In this document: in pieces, positions 20,765 through 32,705 of the stretch
Layout of the letters: every line of letters begins with the position of its first letter
Numbering within the stretch: position 1 is the stretch's first letter
Source of the DNA: Saussurea involucrata
Taxonomy: Eukaryota > Streptophyta > Magnoliopsida > Asterales > Asteraceae
Assembly: GCA_033807775.1 (NCBI GenBank)
Contig: CM066312.1
Span: 29,919,696 to 29,983,695 of the forward strand
Direction: 5' to 3'
Length of the DNA stretch: 64,000 bases
The notes under the pieces: model-generated
Databases searched by the model: none
What the model was told of the DNA's origin: nothing
The model's input: only the letters and a program-made list of their open reading frames with translations
Made by a program: the position numbers and the translations under genes

Positions 20765-22726
20765 AAGGGAAGTTAATTAAAATACCCTAAGTTTGATCAA
20801 GTGTTACCAAAATGCCCTAAATCTCTCCCAGTTTGCCAAAATGCCCTTTTTTCCACGATGGAGCCCGCGATCGCGGGCTCAGGGACCATTTCTGACACTT
20901 TTTTAAACTTGCAGGGACCATTTTTGAAAAATTCAATCCCGCGATCGCGAAAGAATCCCGCGATGGTTTTATTTTTGTGACTTTTCAATTGCAAGTGACC
21001 ATTTTTGAAAAATTCCAGGGACCATTTTTGAAACTTTTGGCCCGCGTTCGACCACTGTACACCCGCGTGACCACTGTACACCCGCGTGACCACTGTACAC
21101 CCCGCGTTTCGATCAATTTGATGAATTTAAAATTAAATGTTACACTTTCAACCCCTATACTTATTTACTAAATTTACTTTATACCTTTTACTTTCATAAA
21201 TTTAATTTTACATTTAACACATATAATCGTTTATTAACTAAAATACGTTAAAAAAATACGTTTTAATTTTAACAAGTTACACCATTATAATCGTCTTTTC
21301 GATACGTTCGAAATGAGCCCAATCTTGAATTTTTTTGATTTATATATTTTAATATATATCATATATAGTACATCAAAATATTTTTAATATTTACAATTTA
21401 TACCTTTATAGTTAATTATTTAATTTATGGTACTCTTATAGTTAATGCGATAGGAGTGTAAAACAAAATTGAGAATACGTTAAAAAATAATTTTTCGCAG
21501 GTAAAAAATATTTTTATGTAGTGTATATGATATATATTAAAATATATAAATCCAAAAAAATTCAAGATTGGGCTCATTACGAACGTATCGAAGAGACGAT
21601 TATAATGATGTAACTTGTTAAAATTAAAACGTATTTTTTAACGTATTTTTGTTGATAAACGATTATATGTGTTAAATGTAAAATTTAAATTATGAAAGTA
21701 AAAGGTATAAAGTAAAATAAGTAAATAAGTATAGGGGTTGAAAGTGTAAATTTCAATTCGAAATTGTGATTTTGATTTGATATTTACACTTTCAACCCCT
21801 ATACTTATTTACTAACTTTACTTCATACCTTTTACTTTCATAATTTAATTTTACATTTAACACATATAATCGTTTATTAACTAAAATACGTTAAAAAATA
21901 TGTTTTAATTTTAACAAGTTACATCATTATAATCGTCTCTTCGATACGTTCGAAATGAGCCCAATCTTGAATTTTTTTGGATTTATATATTTTAATATAT
22001 ATCATATACACTACATAAAAATATTTTTTACCTGCGAAAATTCATTTTTTAACGTATTCTCAATTTTGTTTTACACTCCTATCGCATTAACTATAAGAGT
22101 ACCATAAATTAAATAATTAACTATAAAGGTATAAATTGTAAATATTAAAAATATTTTGATGTACTATATATGATATATATTAAAATATATAAATCAAAAA
22201 ATTCAAGATTGGGCTCATTTCGAACGTATCGAAAAGACGATTATAATGGTGTAACTTGTTAAAATTAAAACGTATTTTTTAACGTATTTTAGTTAATAAA
22301 CGATTATATGTGTTAAATGTAAAATTAAATTTATGAAAGTAAAAGGTATAAAGTAAATTTAGTAAATAAGTATAGGGGTTGAAAGTGTAACATTTAATTT
22401 TAAATTCATCAAATTGGTCGAAACGCGGGGTGTAGAGTGGTCGAACGCGGGCCAAAAGTTTCAAAAATGTCCCTGGAATTTTTCAAAAATGGTCCCTTGC
22501 AATTGAAAAGTCACAAAAATAAAACCATCGCGGGATTCCTTCGCGATCGCGGCATTGAATTTTTCAAAAAAGGTCCCTGCAAGTTTAAAAAAGTGTCAGA
22601 AATGGTCCCTGAGCCCGCGATCGCGGGCTCCATCGCGGAAAAAAGGGCATTTTGACAAACTGTGAGAGATTTAGGGCATTTTGGTAACACTTGGTTTGAC
22701 TTAGGGTATTTTAATTAATTTCCCTT
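20765..22726. mobile_element. 1.96 kb palindromic element (long-TIR foldback)
   Basis: The arms 20765-21751 and 21782-22726 are inverted copies around a 30 bp spacer. Both ends carry AAGGGAA.TTAATTAAAATA and then GC-rich sequence with GCGATCGC motifs. A perfect 20 bp palindrome lies in each arm at 20861-20880 and 22611-22630. Each arm also contains a segment (21140-21751 and 21782-22391) that is palindromic within itself. No transposase is present. A Mutator-like origin is possible from the long arms and terminal GGGAA, but the flanks do not show a clean 9 bp duplication. The frames at 20797-21093 and 22437-22655 are the two arms and not a gene. Confidence 0.8.
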
Positions 22727-23933
22727 ATAATAATATAATCTATAACAAAAACAACACCTTTTTAGTTAATGTATAATTAATGATATAATTTGTAGCAAAA
22801 ACAACACATTGTTTAGCTAATGTATAATTATGTATTTCTAATATTATAAATATGTAATATGAAAAAAATTAATACGTAAAAGATATAAAACAAATTAAGC
22901 CGTAGATATTTATAATTTTTAATAGTATGATTATTAAATACTTATTTTTTGACTTATTTGCTTATTGTTTTTCCTCACCGCAAATAAACTATTTTTAGTG
23001 TTTATATTGGAAATAAGAAAAATGCTTATGACTTTTCCCCACCACAAATAAGTTGTTTTTGATAAGTTAATTCATTCTAACTTATTTGAAACTGCTTATA
23101 ATTATTTTTTTACCAAATTATATTTTTACCCCCAACCCCTTTTTAGTACGACATAAGTTGATAAGCATTTTTAAAAATAAGCATAAGTTGTTTTAAATAG
23201 GCAATCCCAAAACCCCCTAAATCTAAAAACATTCAATATTAGACTTATTTTAAAGGTGTTGACGATACGATTATAACGATATAACATGTAAAAAAAAGTA
23301 TTTTAATGTATTTTTCGTTGATATAAGATAATTTTGTTAACATAACAAGGGAGTAAAGCTTCCCAATTTTCAGGAATTAGTCACTTCTTGAATCTTACAA
23401 TGAAAGAAGGGAATACACCTAGGAATGCCATAGTGGTTAATGGACAGGGGCTCCTGCTGGCTCTTATTTATATGTAGCGATTGGCCGTCTTTCTTTGTGA
23501 TGAGGCCCTAGAAGAGTAACGACTAGCTTCTAACAAGGGTCGAAAGATCAATGTCGGGTACAAATGTCATCTTCAAAGCAGCTTTCTCATAAGTACGAAG
23601 CACTTGCTGGGATCAATTCTTGGATGACTTAGAGGCTTAGAAAGAAACCTATCTTGACAATGAAACTATGATTCTAGCTACAAATCAAAAAAATAAGATG
23701 CAAGTTATAAAATAAATTAAATAACTAATTTAAAGGTATAAAACGTAATTTAGATATTAAAAATAATTTAATTTTAAATACAAGGAAGATCATGGAAAGT
23801 TATGTAGTTTTAACAGCTTGTATATCAGGCTTAATTAAAATTTTAATTATATATCTAAAAATATCAAGATAACTATAATTTATCTTTTATAAAAGAATAT
23901 AAAGATTAACTACTCCTATAATAAATCATTATT
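22727..23933. other. AT-rich stretch without recognised gene
   Basis: No reading frame of note and no matching repeat in the window. A less AT-rich part at about 23340-23690 could be an old remnant of a coding element, but I recognise no motif in it. Confidence 0.5.
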
Positions 23934-24121
23934 TATTGTAGGATAAATGTGTCATCGTCTAAAGGATATGACGATAGAGATAGGGATAGACATAGATTAG
24001 AATTGAAATATCTTGTAGTTATCTACCTGTAACTCATCCTTATATAAAGGGCTTATGATTAATGAGAATTACGATTCATTTTCTCCATTTTATTGTGTTC
24101 TGTTTCGTTTTTCCTTTAACA
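23934..24121 (+). mobile_element. 5' LTR of outer copia element (188 bp)
   Basis: Begins TATTGTAGGATAAATG and ends TTTCCTTTAACA. The other copy, at 61736-61923, has the same length and begins TGTTG, so the first G has mutated to A here. I count 8 differences over 188 bases. TTATT at 23929-23933 is repeated at 61924-61928 as target duplication. A TATATAAAG box lies at 24041-24049. Confidence 0.95.
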
Positions 24122-25223
24122 CGTTATCAGAACGTAAGGTCGGTATTCATTAATCATCATCATTGAACGGTTTTTCTGTCTATTGCTCGACACTAGCGAA
24201 TGAATTGCTTATGTTACTTCATCAAGTAAGCATTTGAATGTCCTCTTCATATTTATGAATGTCTTACGTTGTTTATTTATATTTGAGTATTTTTAGATTA
24301 TGTTAAAAAAATTATATGCATATACTATGATTTGATCAACATATACTTTCATTATATTTTTTTGATGTTGATAAAATAGATATGAAATTTTTTCTATATT
24401 CAAATTGTATTTATAATATATAATTTAATTTTTAATAAAAAAAAATAAAAAAAAATGGATATTGACGGTGACTTAAAAAATCACATTAAAAAAAAGATAC
24501 TGAATTTATACGAGATTTACCGTGATTTTAATATAGTTATTCAAATTAAGTATTTATATGATTTTATATTTTTTTGTTCTAAAATAAAATTAAATTTAGA
24601 CGGGATCCATGTTTAAATTTATGGAATTTATTTTATCAATTAAATAAAGATTTAATTTGTTTTCTCTATCTCTTATCATTGGTTTTTTATTTAATGATTT
24701 ATTATATTTATTTAATTTAATTTAATTGATCTATTAAACGTATTTAGGCTAGTTAAAAATAAAGAATTAGATTATTGGTTAATTTAATTTTAGCTTCAAC
24801 TCATTTAAATTTAATTCAGTTAGTATAACTTTTAATGTTTTTGACATGTGATTTTTTTTTGACATTCTCAATTAAATACAATATTGACATGCTTATTGAT
24901 TAATTGAATTATGTTAATACTACTTACTTATTTAGATAACTAATTTGATTTGGATCATTTAAATTTAGCTATATATTATTGTGAGATATGATAATAAATT
25001 ATTATTTAAATAAGCAATAAATTTATTTAACTTAATTGTTTTGCCGTTTTTATTAATTATTTAGATCAATTATCGTTTAATAATGTATAGTATTTGATTG
25101 ATTTTACCACATAATGCTTAAATGCTTATCTTATATAAATGTTTATTTTATTCAAATGCTTATCTTAACTCATATTTGTTATAAATAAAATGTTTATCTT
25201 ATTATGAGTTCCTACTCATTAAT
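24122..25223 (+). mobile_element. Outer copia, leader and start of gag region (decayed)
   Basis: Starts with CGTTATCAGAACG, the position of the primer site; it resembles the CGTTATCAGCACG sequence found after the LTR in many plant copia elements. The remainder is AT-rich with no open frame. It ends in TTAAT, the target of the next insertion, and its sequence resumes at 41939. Confidence 0.7.
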
Positions 25224-25423
25224 TGTAACAACTCACTCCAAGATATGCCAAAATAAGACATCAATAAAAATAAATTGCCAAACATGGCCCACGGTTCATA
25301 ATGTTAAAATCCAAAACTCGGGTTCGCGGAATAAACCCTAAATACAACTGAGAATATCTAAATAATTATTGCAAAGGGGAAAGTCCTCTAATGCCATTAA
25401 ATCCCGCCCGTGCTCACACCTTC
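25224..25423 (-). mobile_element. Minus-strand Ty3 element, outer end of 3' LTR
   Basis: First 200 bp (plus-strand view) of the left LTR of the Tekay-like element 25224-41938, beginning TGTAACAAC. It matches 39578-39776 and is cut at CCTTC by the nested element at 25424. TTAAT precedes it (25219-25223) and also follows the right LTR (41939-41943), proving one insertion event. Confidence 0.93.
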
Positions 25424-26469
25424 TGTAATACCCCGGATAAGTTCGTTAGTTCCGTTAAATTTATTTAACTTTATATTTAATGTTTAGGGTAAGTTTGGGT
25501 TAAATTAGGAGTTAAGGGTGTTTTGGGTCATTATTGGATAGTTTAGGGTTTAGAGGGTAAATATTGGTTAGATATTATCCCTTGGTAATCAGATAATTCA
25601 CAAACAACAGAAACTCAGATATTATCCTAAGGTGTGTGTGTGTGTTTGGAGGCAAGAAGGAGAAAAGAAGAGAAAGCTAGGTTAAGGCATTAATTGGTGC
25701 ACTTGGAACTGAATTCAGGTATGTTTCCTTTACAAATTATGTGTGTAATTGCTATTAGGTAGTTTCTATCGGAGTAGAATTACCGATTTCATATCTAGGG
25801 TTAATTCAGTCGGTTTCTGGGCTGAAATTATGCAAACAGACAGAGTTTTCCGGATAGGATGAAGGTATCCGGGTAGTATTGTTGGTAGTATCCGGGTAGT
25901 TTGTGGGTGGTGTCCGGTTAATGTTCTAAAGGTGTCCGGACGGGTTCTTTATCCGGGTAAGTTCAATTTTCTTTAAGTTTTCCGGATGAAACGAGATACC
26001 GGATACTGTCCGGATTACTTTGGTGTCCGGATGACGTCCGGATTGTATAGGTTGTCCGAAAAAGATACGTTGTCCGGAAAAGTTGTGTTGTCTGGATAAT
26101 TTGAGGTATCCGGATACTTTTGCTGTTTGGTCATTTTGGAGAATTTAAACACTTTTGAGTAACCAGTAACATGTGTTTTGTTAATTCTTAGATAGAATAT
26201 GAATGAGGACTAAAATACTATGGACTTGACTTAAGTTCGGGCTTGGGGAAGACAATTGAGGATAAGAGTTAGATAGAGTTATCTAAAGCTCTTAGTCCTA
26301 GTAAGCCCTATGTGTTCAAAGTGGTAAAGCAATACTTGTATATGATTGTTTCAGATTCTGTGAAATTGAAGTGAAGCTGAATTCTTTGAGAAAAGCTTGG
26401 AGAACATTTTGATAAGACAAACAGGTGAGTTTTACTTTTAAAACGTTTTCAACTGGGATACATATATAT

Positions 26470-26504
<35 letters not shown>

Positions 26505-27207
26505 TGGATATGTATGGATTGGATATGTGATATATGGTGTAATTACGTGTTTATGATTGAGATGGATATGTGATTAGAATGTAATGAAAGGTTTATAAAA
26601 TACAATATGATATATTTGTACATATATATATATATATTGTATTTATATGTGCATTACACTACACGAAAATACGTTAGCCGAAACTATAGTCGGCGGTGTT
26701 TGCTGCAGTTGTTGTACATCGGTGTTGCTGTAGTTGTTGTACAGCGGTGTTGCTGTAGTTGTTGTACAGTGGATTAGTTGGCTCGCAACCAACTAACATG
26801 GCCAGGAGAAATGAGAATGAGAAAGATGATGAGTTGAACACAGTGCACGAGTCTTGATTGGTATTTAATTACGTGTGATATATGTGTGTTTATATAAAGG
26901 ATTTTATATAAATGGGTTTTATAATGATTTTGAAACGACAGGGATTATCTCACTAGACCGTTTGGTCTAACCCTCATTTTGTTTTCAAAAATATGTATTC
27001 CAGGTCGAGAAAATTATAGCGGCAAAGGAAAGGATAAAGAGTAGGACGCTTTTTGATGACTGATGTTGATTAGGAAGCTTTTATGTATTTTGTAGTTTTG
27101 AGACTATGGGACCGTATGTGAGTTATTATGTAATTTTCTTTTATGAAAGTAACGATGTTATGCAATATATGTTATTTGTTGTATGTTTAGGAAACCGGGT
27201 TGTTACA
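25424..27207 (+). mobile_element. 5' LTR of nested non-autonomous Ty3 element (1784 bp)
   Basis: Starts TGTAATACCCC and ends CCGGGTTGTTACA; the second copy is 30962-32705. It contains a cluster of TCCGG/CCGGA motifs at about 25850-26130 and a (TA)n run near 26470-26500 that is much shorter in the other LTR. The insertion site in the host LTR is CCTTC on the left and CATTC on the right, a 5 bp duplication with one change. Confidence 0.94.
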
Positions 27208-27209
27208 TA

Positions 27210-27226
27210 TGGTATCAGAGCCCTAG
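27210..27226 (+). promoter_or_regulatory. Primer-binding site, nested Ty3 element
   Basis: TGGTATCAGAGCCCTAG begins two bases after the LTR end and matches the complement of initiator methionine tRNA in its first 12 bases. Confidence 0.93.
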
Positions 27227-27269
27227 TTTAAGGGATTTAGGTATACAGATCTATACCTAGACTTAAACT
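27225..27269 (+). other. Two-tier stem-loop after primer site, nested Ty3
   Basis: Outer stem AGTTTAAG/CTTAAACT (8 bp), asymmetric bulge, inner stem TAGGTATA/TATACCTA (8 bp), loop CAGATC. All pairs are perfect. The same layout with different sequence occurs after the primer sites at 3716 and 39558. Confidence 0.8.
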
Positions 27270-27511
27270 GCATGTGAAGTAGGATGTCCCTATTATTTTA
27301 GAACCTTGGGATGTTAAGTATAAAAAGGTAGAAGGAACATCATGTAAGGTAATTTCAAATTACACCTGGCCAGTGTAATCATGAACTTACAGTTACATGT
27401 TTGAACTGGAATACCTTATTATATGGGGTATGTGCTTACGTGTATATTAACTCTGTGAAAATCAACAGAATGGCAAGTCGGACTCGATGTATGGATAGAG
27501 GCGAAGACAGG

Positions 27512-27571
27512 TATATTTCTATAAACTCTATACGTGCTAAAGTGCTATCTGACTTCGGTGCAAACCAATAA
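27512..27571 (+). pseudogene. Aspartic protease remnant (Ty3 pol)
   Basis: About 19 codons reading ISINSIRAKVLSDFGAN then a stop. The intact protease at about 37750 has LAKVLFDSGANRSYVS. The catalytic DSG has become SDFG through local change. It is the only pol trace I see in this element and shows that its ancestor carried protease. Confidence 0.6.
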
Positions 27572-30500
27572 ATTATATTTCTGTTCTTTTGTTGCTTATC
27601 TGCATTAGAAAAGTACTTGATAATTGTGTTGGCAGAATAGATGGGTGTGGAGTGCCTAATAAGTTATTTTCAATAATCTTGTCGGAATTAGAGGTAGTAG
27701 TAAGCATAGGATGGCGTTGGAACTTGATCTTGTTAAAACTTTTGATTAGGTAATGATAAGTGATCCTCGGTATTTCGGTACGAGAAGATAAAGTTGATAT
27801 ACTGGAATAAGTGGGGTTACGATGAAAGTAAGGAATTGTTGGGGGATTGATTTAAAGTTTTCGATAGTTAGCAAATTCAATTGGAAGTGTAAAGGAAGAA
27901 TTGTAGCATGGCTTGAGTCATCTTCTTCAAGGTTTGATTTCTTATTCTTTTCTTCTTTATATTGATTAGGCAAGTTTATGGTTGGGGATTTGATAATCCA
28001 ATTGTTGATTGAGTTTTAAACCATAAGAAAGAAGGCAAATGATTTTAGGATTGATTCCCTATGAATTTTGATCAAATCAGTAGAAAGCTTCATCATATTT
28101 GCTTGATAAATCTTCATTTTTCCATGGATTGAGTTTTTGAGTTTTGGAGTGATAGATTTGATGAGTTTTATGTCGTTTAAAATGATGGTTATTAGTTCTT
28201 AATGTTTATGGTACCAAAAATATCGATTTGGGAGCCTTAGAACTGATTTGGGAAGTTTAAGGATGAGAAACCCTTGATTTTTGGGAGAAATCTCGTGAAG
28301 GGGGCAGATCAGTGCTCTGCGCACCTGGCTACGCGTATGGAGGCGCGCCACTAGGGGCGCCAAGCCCTGTTCCCAAAACCTTGTTCCCGTTTTGCCGTTC
28401 GTTCGGGTCTAGGATCGAGGTGTTGATTGGGGGTTTGGTCTTAGGGATTATTGGTAATGTTTTGAGGATGTAATTAGATGGTTTAACACCATTTTTGTGG
28501 CGCTAATTTAGGTATTCAGTTTGAACTAAAGTGTATCCCGGAGCGTGTGTCGAAGTGCTAAGGCTAAGGTGAGTTCCCTTTCCTTCTTTGTGTGAATGAA
28601 AGGTTTTACAAATGGTTTTCAAAACTGATTATGGTTACGAGTATGTTGACCAGATTAAATTATTTGAAGGGTTTTATATTACGTGATGTGAAAACGTTTA
28701 TTAAAGCATGCGAGTTGTTTATATGTTCATTTCTACGTAATTGTTGATTGCATGCTGTTGTGATGTTGTCGCTATGTGTGGAGTTGGGTTGCACAGTAGA
28801 GAACAATTATGAATGCCGTGTCTGGCTTAATAAGGTGATGAAAAGTTGAGACCACTGTGTAATACCCTTAGGTGGAGTCGAGCTTTTGAATTCGGAATGT
28901 CGGTATGATTGTAGTTTGGACTATTGCTTGGTTATGTAAGAATGGTCATATTTACGGTATAATTTGAAAGGGTCGAAGTGAATCCTTGTGGTGGAATGGT
29001 AATAAGTAGCGTTACGTTACTTGATGTAATATTATCGGCGATGAGTCTGGGTACTGGGATAGGTTGAAAATTTGATTGTGCACTATGAAAAGTCTTGTGT
29101 TTTTCCTCAAGTGAGAACGGTGGGGGTATAAGTTGGTTATGAAGCTTTGGATGAAGTGGGTTATGTTACGAAGTGTGATGAGTGTGCTTAGTTACTGTTG
29201 TTTTAATTTTGTTAGTGTGTGAAGTGTTATGGCTTGAGTGTAAAGAATAATAGTAGTGTGTGGAACGTGATGGTTATGTGTGGAGAGTAACGATGGTGTG
29301 TGAAGTCTTGACCTGGTCATGAAGGCGACGGTTTAGTGTGTTGTGAAGATTATACTCATTGTGATTGTTGACGCTATCTAAAAGGGTATTGTTTAAATGT
29401 GTGGGGTGATGTGGATAAGATGGTGACAGTTTATAATTGGTGAGCGTGAGAGGCGTGGTAGTAATGAATTTTTGTAAGATTAAGTGGTAGATTAGTGACG
29501 ATATGGGGTAAGTGTAAGTGGAAACCTCTGCTCGGGATTTTGTTTATAAGTTGTTCAGATATGACAAAAGTATGTGTGGAGAGGCATGGATGTCTAGGTG
29601 GTGCGTAGTATTGTTATTCGAGAATAAAGAGAATGGAGTGGCAGTAGATGGTTAGCTAAGGAGTGGAGTATTACTGTTTGAGAAATGAAAAGTGTGTGGT
29701 TGTTTCGAGCATTGAGTGTGATTTCGAATTAACTCGGTTGAGTTCCTGGTATGAGGTGTGGTGAAATTGTTGGTTAAGTATGGTAATCATTGAAATTGGG
29801 TGTGTGTGGTTGGTTTGGAAGTGAAAGAAAGCTAGCTCGTGGGTGAGCACCTCCTAGTGAGCTGTCCTTGGGGAAACATGTTTTATATTGAAAAGAGAGT
29901 GGAGGAAAGTAGTCGAATATAATGCTCAGAATGAAGGACCATTGGATAGGACATGGTAATAGTGCGAGAGTGATGTTGTGGCAAGTGTGGGAATCAATTG
30001 TTATCTATGGTTCGTGATCGGTGTAATTCATGTAAGAAAGTGTTGTCTGTCTTAGACGTATTTTGGGTTAGAGAAGCGACGATAGAGTTGTGTATAGTCT
30101 ATGGAGAAAAGTTTAACTGCGGGTTAAAGTGATACTCCAAGTTGATTCTGTGATTTATGGGAGAGTAGAGTGTTGTCATTTTTGGAGTGTTGGATTGTTA
30201 TTGTAACTTTTAGTGGAACCGTTTGATTAGACTTGGTCTTGCATGTGTGAATATGATTTTGTTGAGTATAATTTTATTTCATGGAAGAGTATAAGAAATA
30301 GATTGTAATTGCTAAGCAAGTTTTATATGGAAAGTGTATGTTTATGTTTTTGAGCTAGTATGGTAAAAGTGTAGAACACGACGTTTGTCGTGAAAGATTG
30401 ATGGAGTAAAAAGTAATATTAGCGTGGTAAATGTTCCGAGTAAGCATAAAACGTGTTGTTATTTGGATTAGTTTCATGTGGGTATAAGTTATTTTCTTTT

Positions 30501-30961
30501 TGTGATATAAGTGATCTAACGAGTTATTTTGAATATTCGGGGGATTTGATTATTGGGTGATTCGGCAGAAAATTTCGATTATGATTATTTTATAATTTTG
30601 GGGAAACCAATAGGACGGAATTAGCTTTGCAAAAATAAGACGATTTTAACTTGATTGTTGACTGAGATTGAAATTATAAGAGAGATCATATGTTTGGTGA
30701 ATTTAACTTAAATGTGTAGCGATAGCATGATGATTCGTTAGTGTTTATGTTTTGGTAATATTGAGAATAACATACTTGTTCATCAAAGGGTTATTAGTTT
30801 TGACTCTAAGTGGAAAAGAGAATGGAGGGATGATCTTATTTTTTTTTTAGATAGTAGAATATATGGTTTTGATGGAATTTGATGTAATAGTGAAAACTAA
30901 GTATTCATACCTTTTTGCTTAAACCGAATTCCGGGACGGAATTCTTTTAAGGGGGAGATGA

Positions 30962-32705
30962 TGTAATACCCCAGGTAAGTTCGTTAGTTAAATGTTAGTT
31001 CCGTTAAATTTATTTAACGTTTATTTAATGTTTAGGGTAAGTTTGGGTTAAATTAGGAGTTAAGGGTGTTTTGGGTCATTATTGGATACTTTAGGGTTTA
31101 GAGGGTAAATATTGGTTAGATATTATCCCTTGGTAATTAGATAATTCACAAACAACAGAAACTCAGATATTATCCTAAGGTGTGTGTGTGTGTGTTTGGA
31201 GGCAAGAAGGAGAAAAGAAGAGAAAGCTAGGTTAAGGCATCAATTGGTGCACTTGGAACTGAATTCAGGTATGTTTCCTTTACAAATTATGTGTGTAATT
31301 GTTATTAGGTAGTTTCTATCGGAGTAGAATAACCGATTTCATATCTAGGGTTAATTCAGTCGGTTTATGGGCTGAAATTATGCAAACAGACAGAGTTTTC
31401 CGGATAGGATGAAGGTATCCGGGTAGTATTGTTGATAGTATCCGGGTAGTTTGTGGGTGGTGTCCGGTTAATGTTCTAAAGGTGTCCGGACGGGTTCTTT
31501 ATCCGGGTAAGTTCTATTTTCTTTAAGTTTTCCGGATGAAACGATATACCGGATACTGTCCGGATTACTTTGGTGTCCGGATGACGTCCGGATTGTATAG
31601 GTTGTCCGGAAAAGATACGCTGTCCGGAAAAGTTGTGTTGTCCGGATAATTTGAGGTATCCAGATACTTTTGCTATTTGGTCATTTTGGAGAATTTAAAC
31701 ACTTTTGAGTATCCAGTAACCTGTGTTTTGTTAATTCTTATATAGAATATGAATAAGGACTAAAATACTATGGACTTGACTTAAGTTCGGGCTTGGGGAA
31801 GACAATTGAGGATAAGAGTTAGATAGATTTATCTAAAGCTCTTAGTCCTAGTAAGCCCTATGTGTTCAAAGTGGTAAAGCAATACTTGTATACTTGTATG
31901 TGTTCTGTGAAATTGAAGTGAAGCTGAATTCTTTGAGAAAAGCTTGGAGAACATTTTGATAAGACAAACAGGTGAGTTTTACTTTTAAAACGTTTTCAAC
32001 TGGGATACATATATACGTGATATATATATGAGATGGATATGTATGGATTGGATATGTGATATATGGTGTGATTACGTGTTTATGATTGAGATGGATATGT
32101 GATTAGAATGTAATGAAAGGTTTATAAAAGGCAATATGATATATTGGTACATATATATATTGTATTTATATGTGCATTACACTACACGAAAATACGTTAG
32201 CCGAAACTATAGTCGGCGGTGTTTGTTGTAGTTGTTGTACAGCGGTGTTGCTGTAGTTGTTGTACAGTGGATTAGTTGGCTCGCAACCAACTAACATGGC
32301 CAGGAGAAATGAGAATGAGAAAGAGGATGAGTTGAACACAGTGCACGAGTCTTGATTGGTATTTAATTACGTGTGATATATGTGTGTTTATATAAAGGAT
32401 TTTATATAAATGGGTTTTATAATGATTTTGAAATGACATGGATTATCTCACTAGACCGTTTGGTCTAACCCTCATTTTGTTTTCAAAAATATGTATTCCA
32501 GGTCGAGGAAATTATAGCGGCAAAGGAAAGGATAAAGAGTAGGACGCTTTTTGATGACTGATGTTGATTAGGAAGCTTTTATGTATTTTGTAGTTTCGAG
32601 ACTATGGGACCGTATGTGAATTATTATGTAATTTTCTTTTATGAAAGTAACGATGTTATGCAATATATGTTATTTGTTGTATGTTTAGGAAACCGGGTTG
32701 TTACA
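30962..32705 (+). mobile_element. 3' LTR of nested non-autonomous Ty3 element (1744 bp)
   Basis: Second copy of the LTR at 25424, highly similar, with small length differences (a shorter TA run near 32020, a short duplication near 30985). Followed by CATTC, the altered target duplication, after which the host LTR resumes with TCTTTACC. Confidence 0.94.

Larger units (their letters stand above)
27208..30961 (+). mobile_element. Internal region of nested non-autonomous Ty3 element
   Basis: Primer site at 27210-27226, purine tract AAGGGGGAGATGA before the 3' LTR. The 3.75 kb between them has no open gag or pol; a protease trace lies at 27512-27571. The part at about 28260-28600 (GC-rich, GGCGCGCC motifs, then AAGGTGAGTTCCC) resembles the leader part of a Tekay-like LTR, suggesting a remnant of another element inside. 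No function can be given to the rest. Confidence 0.8.

Noticed and set aside
20797..21093. 98-codon frame with similar frame at 22437-22655
   Set aside because: The two frames are the two arms of the same palindrome. The sequence is non-coding terminal DNA with repeated GGGACCATTTTTGAAA phrases.
20751..22740. 9 bp Mutator-type target duplication around the large palindrome
   Set aside because: The flanks GATTATAAT and ATAATAATA are both AT-rich and do not match cleanly, so the superfamily stays open.
23340..23700. Possible host gene fragment
   Set aside because: Base composition is more gene-like, but no open frame, splice pattern or motif could be recognised.
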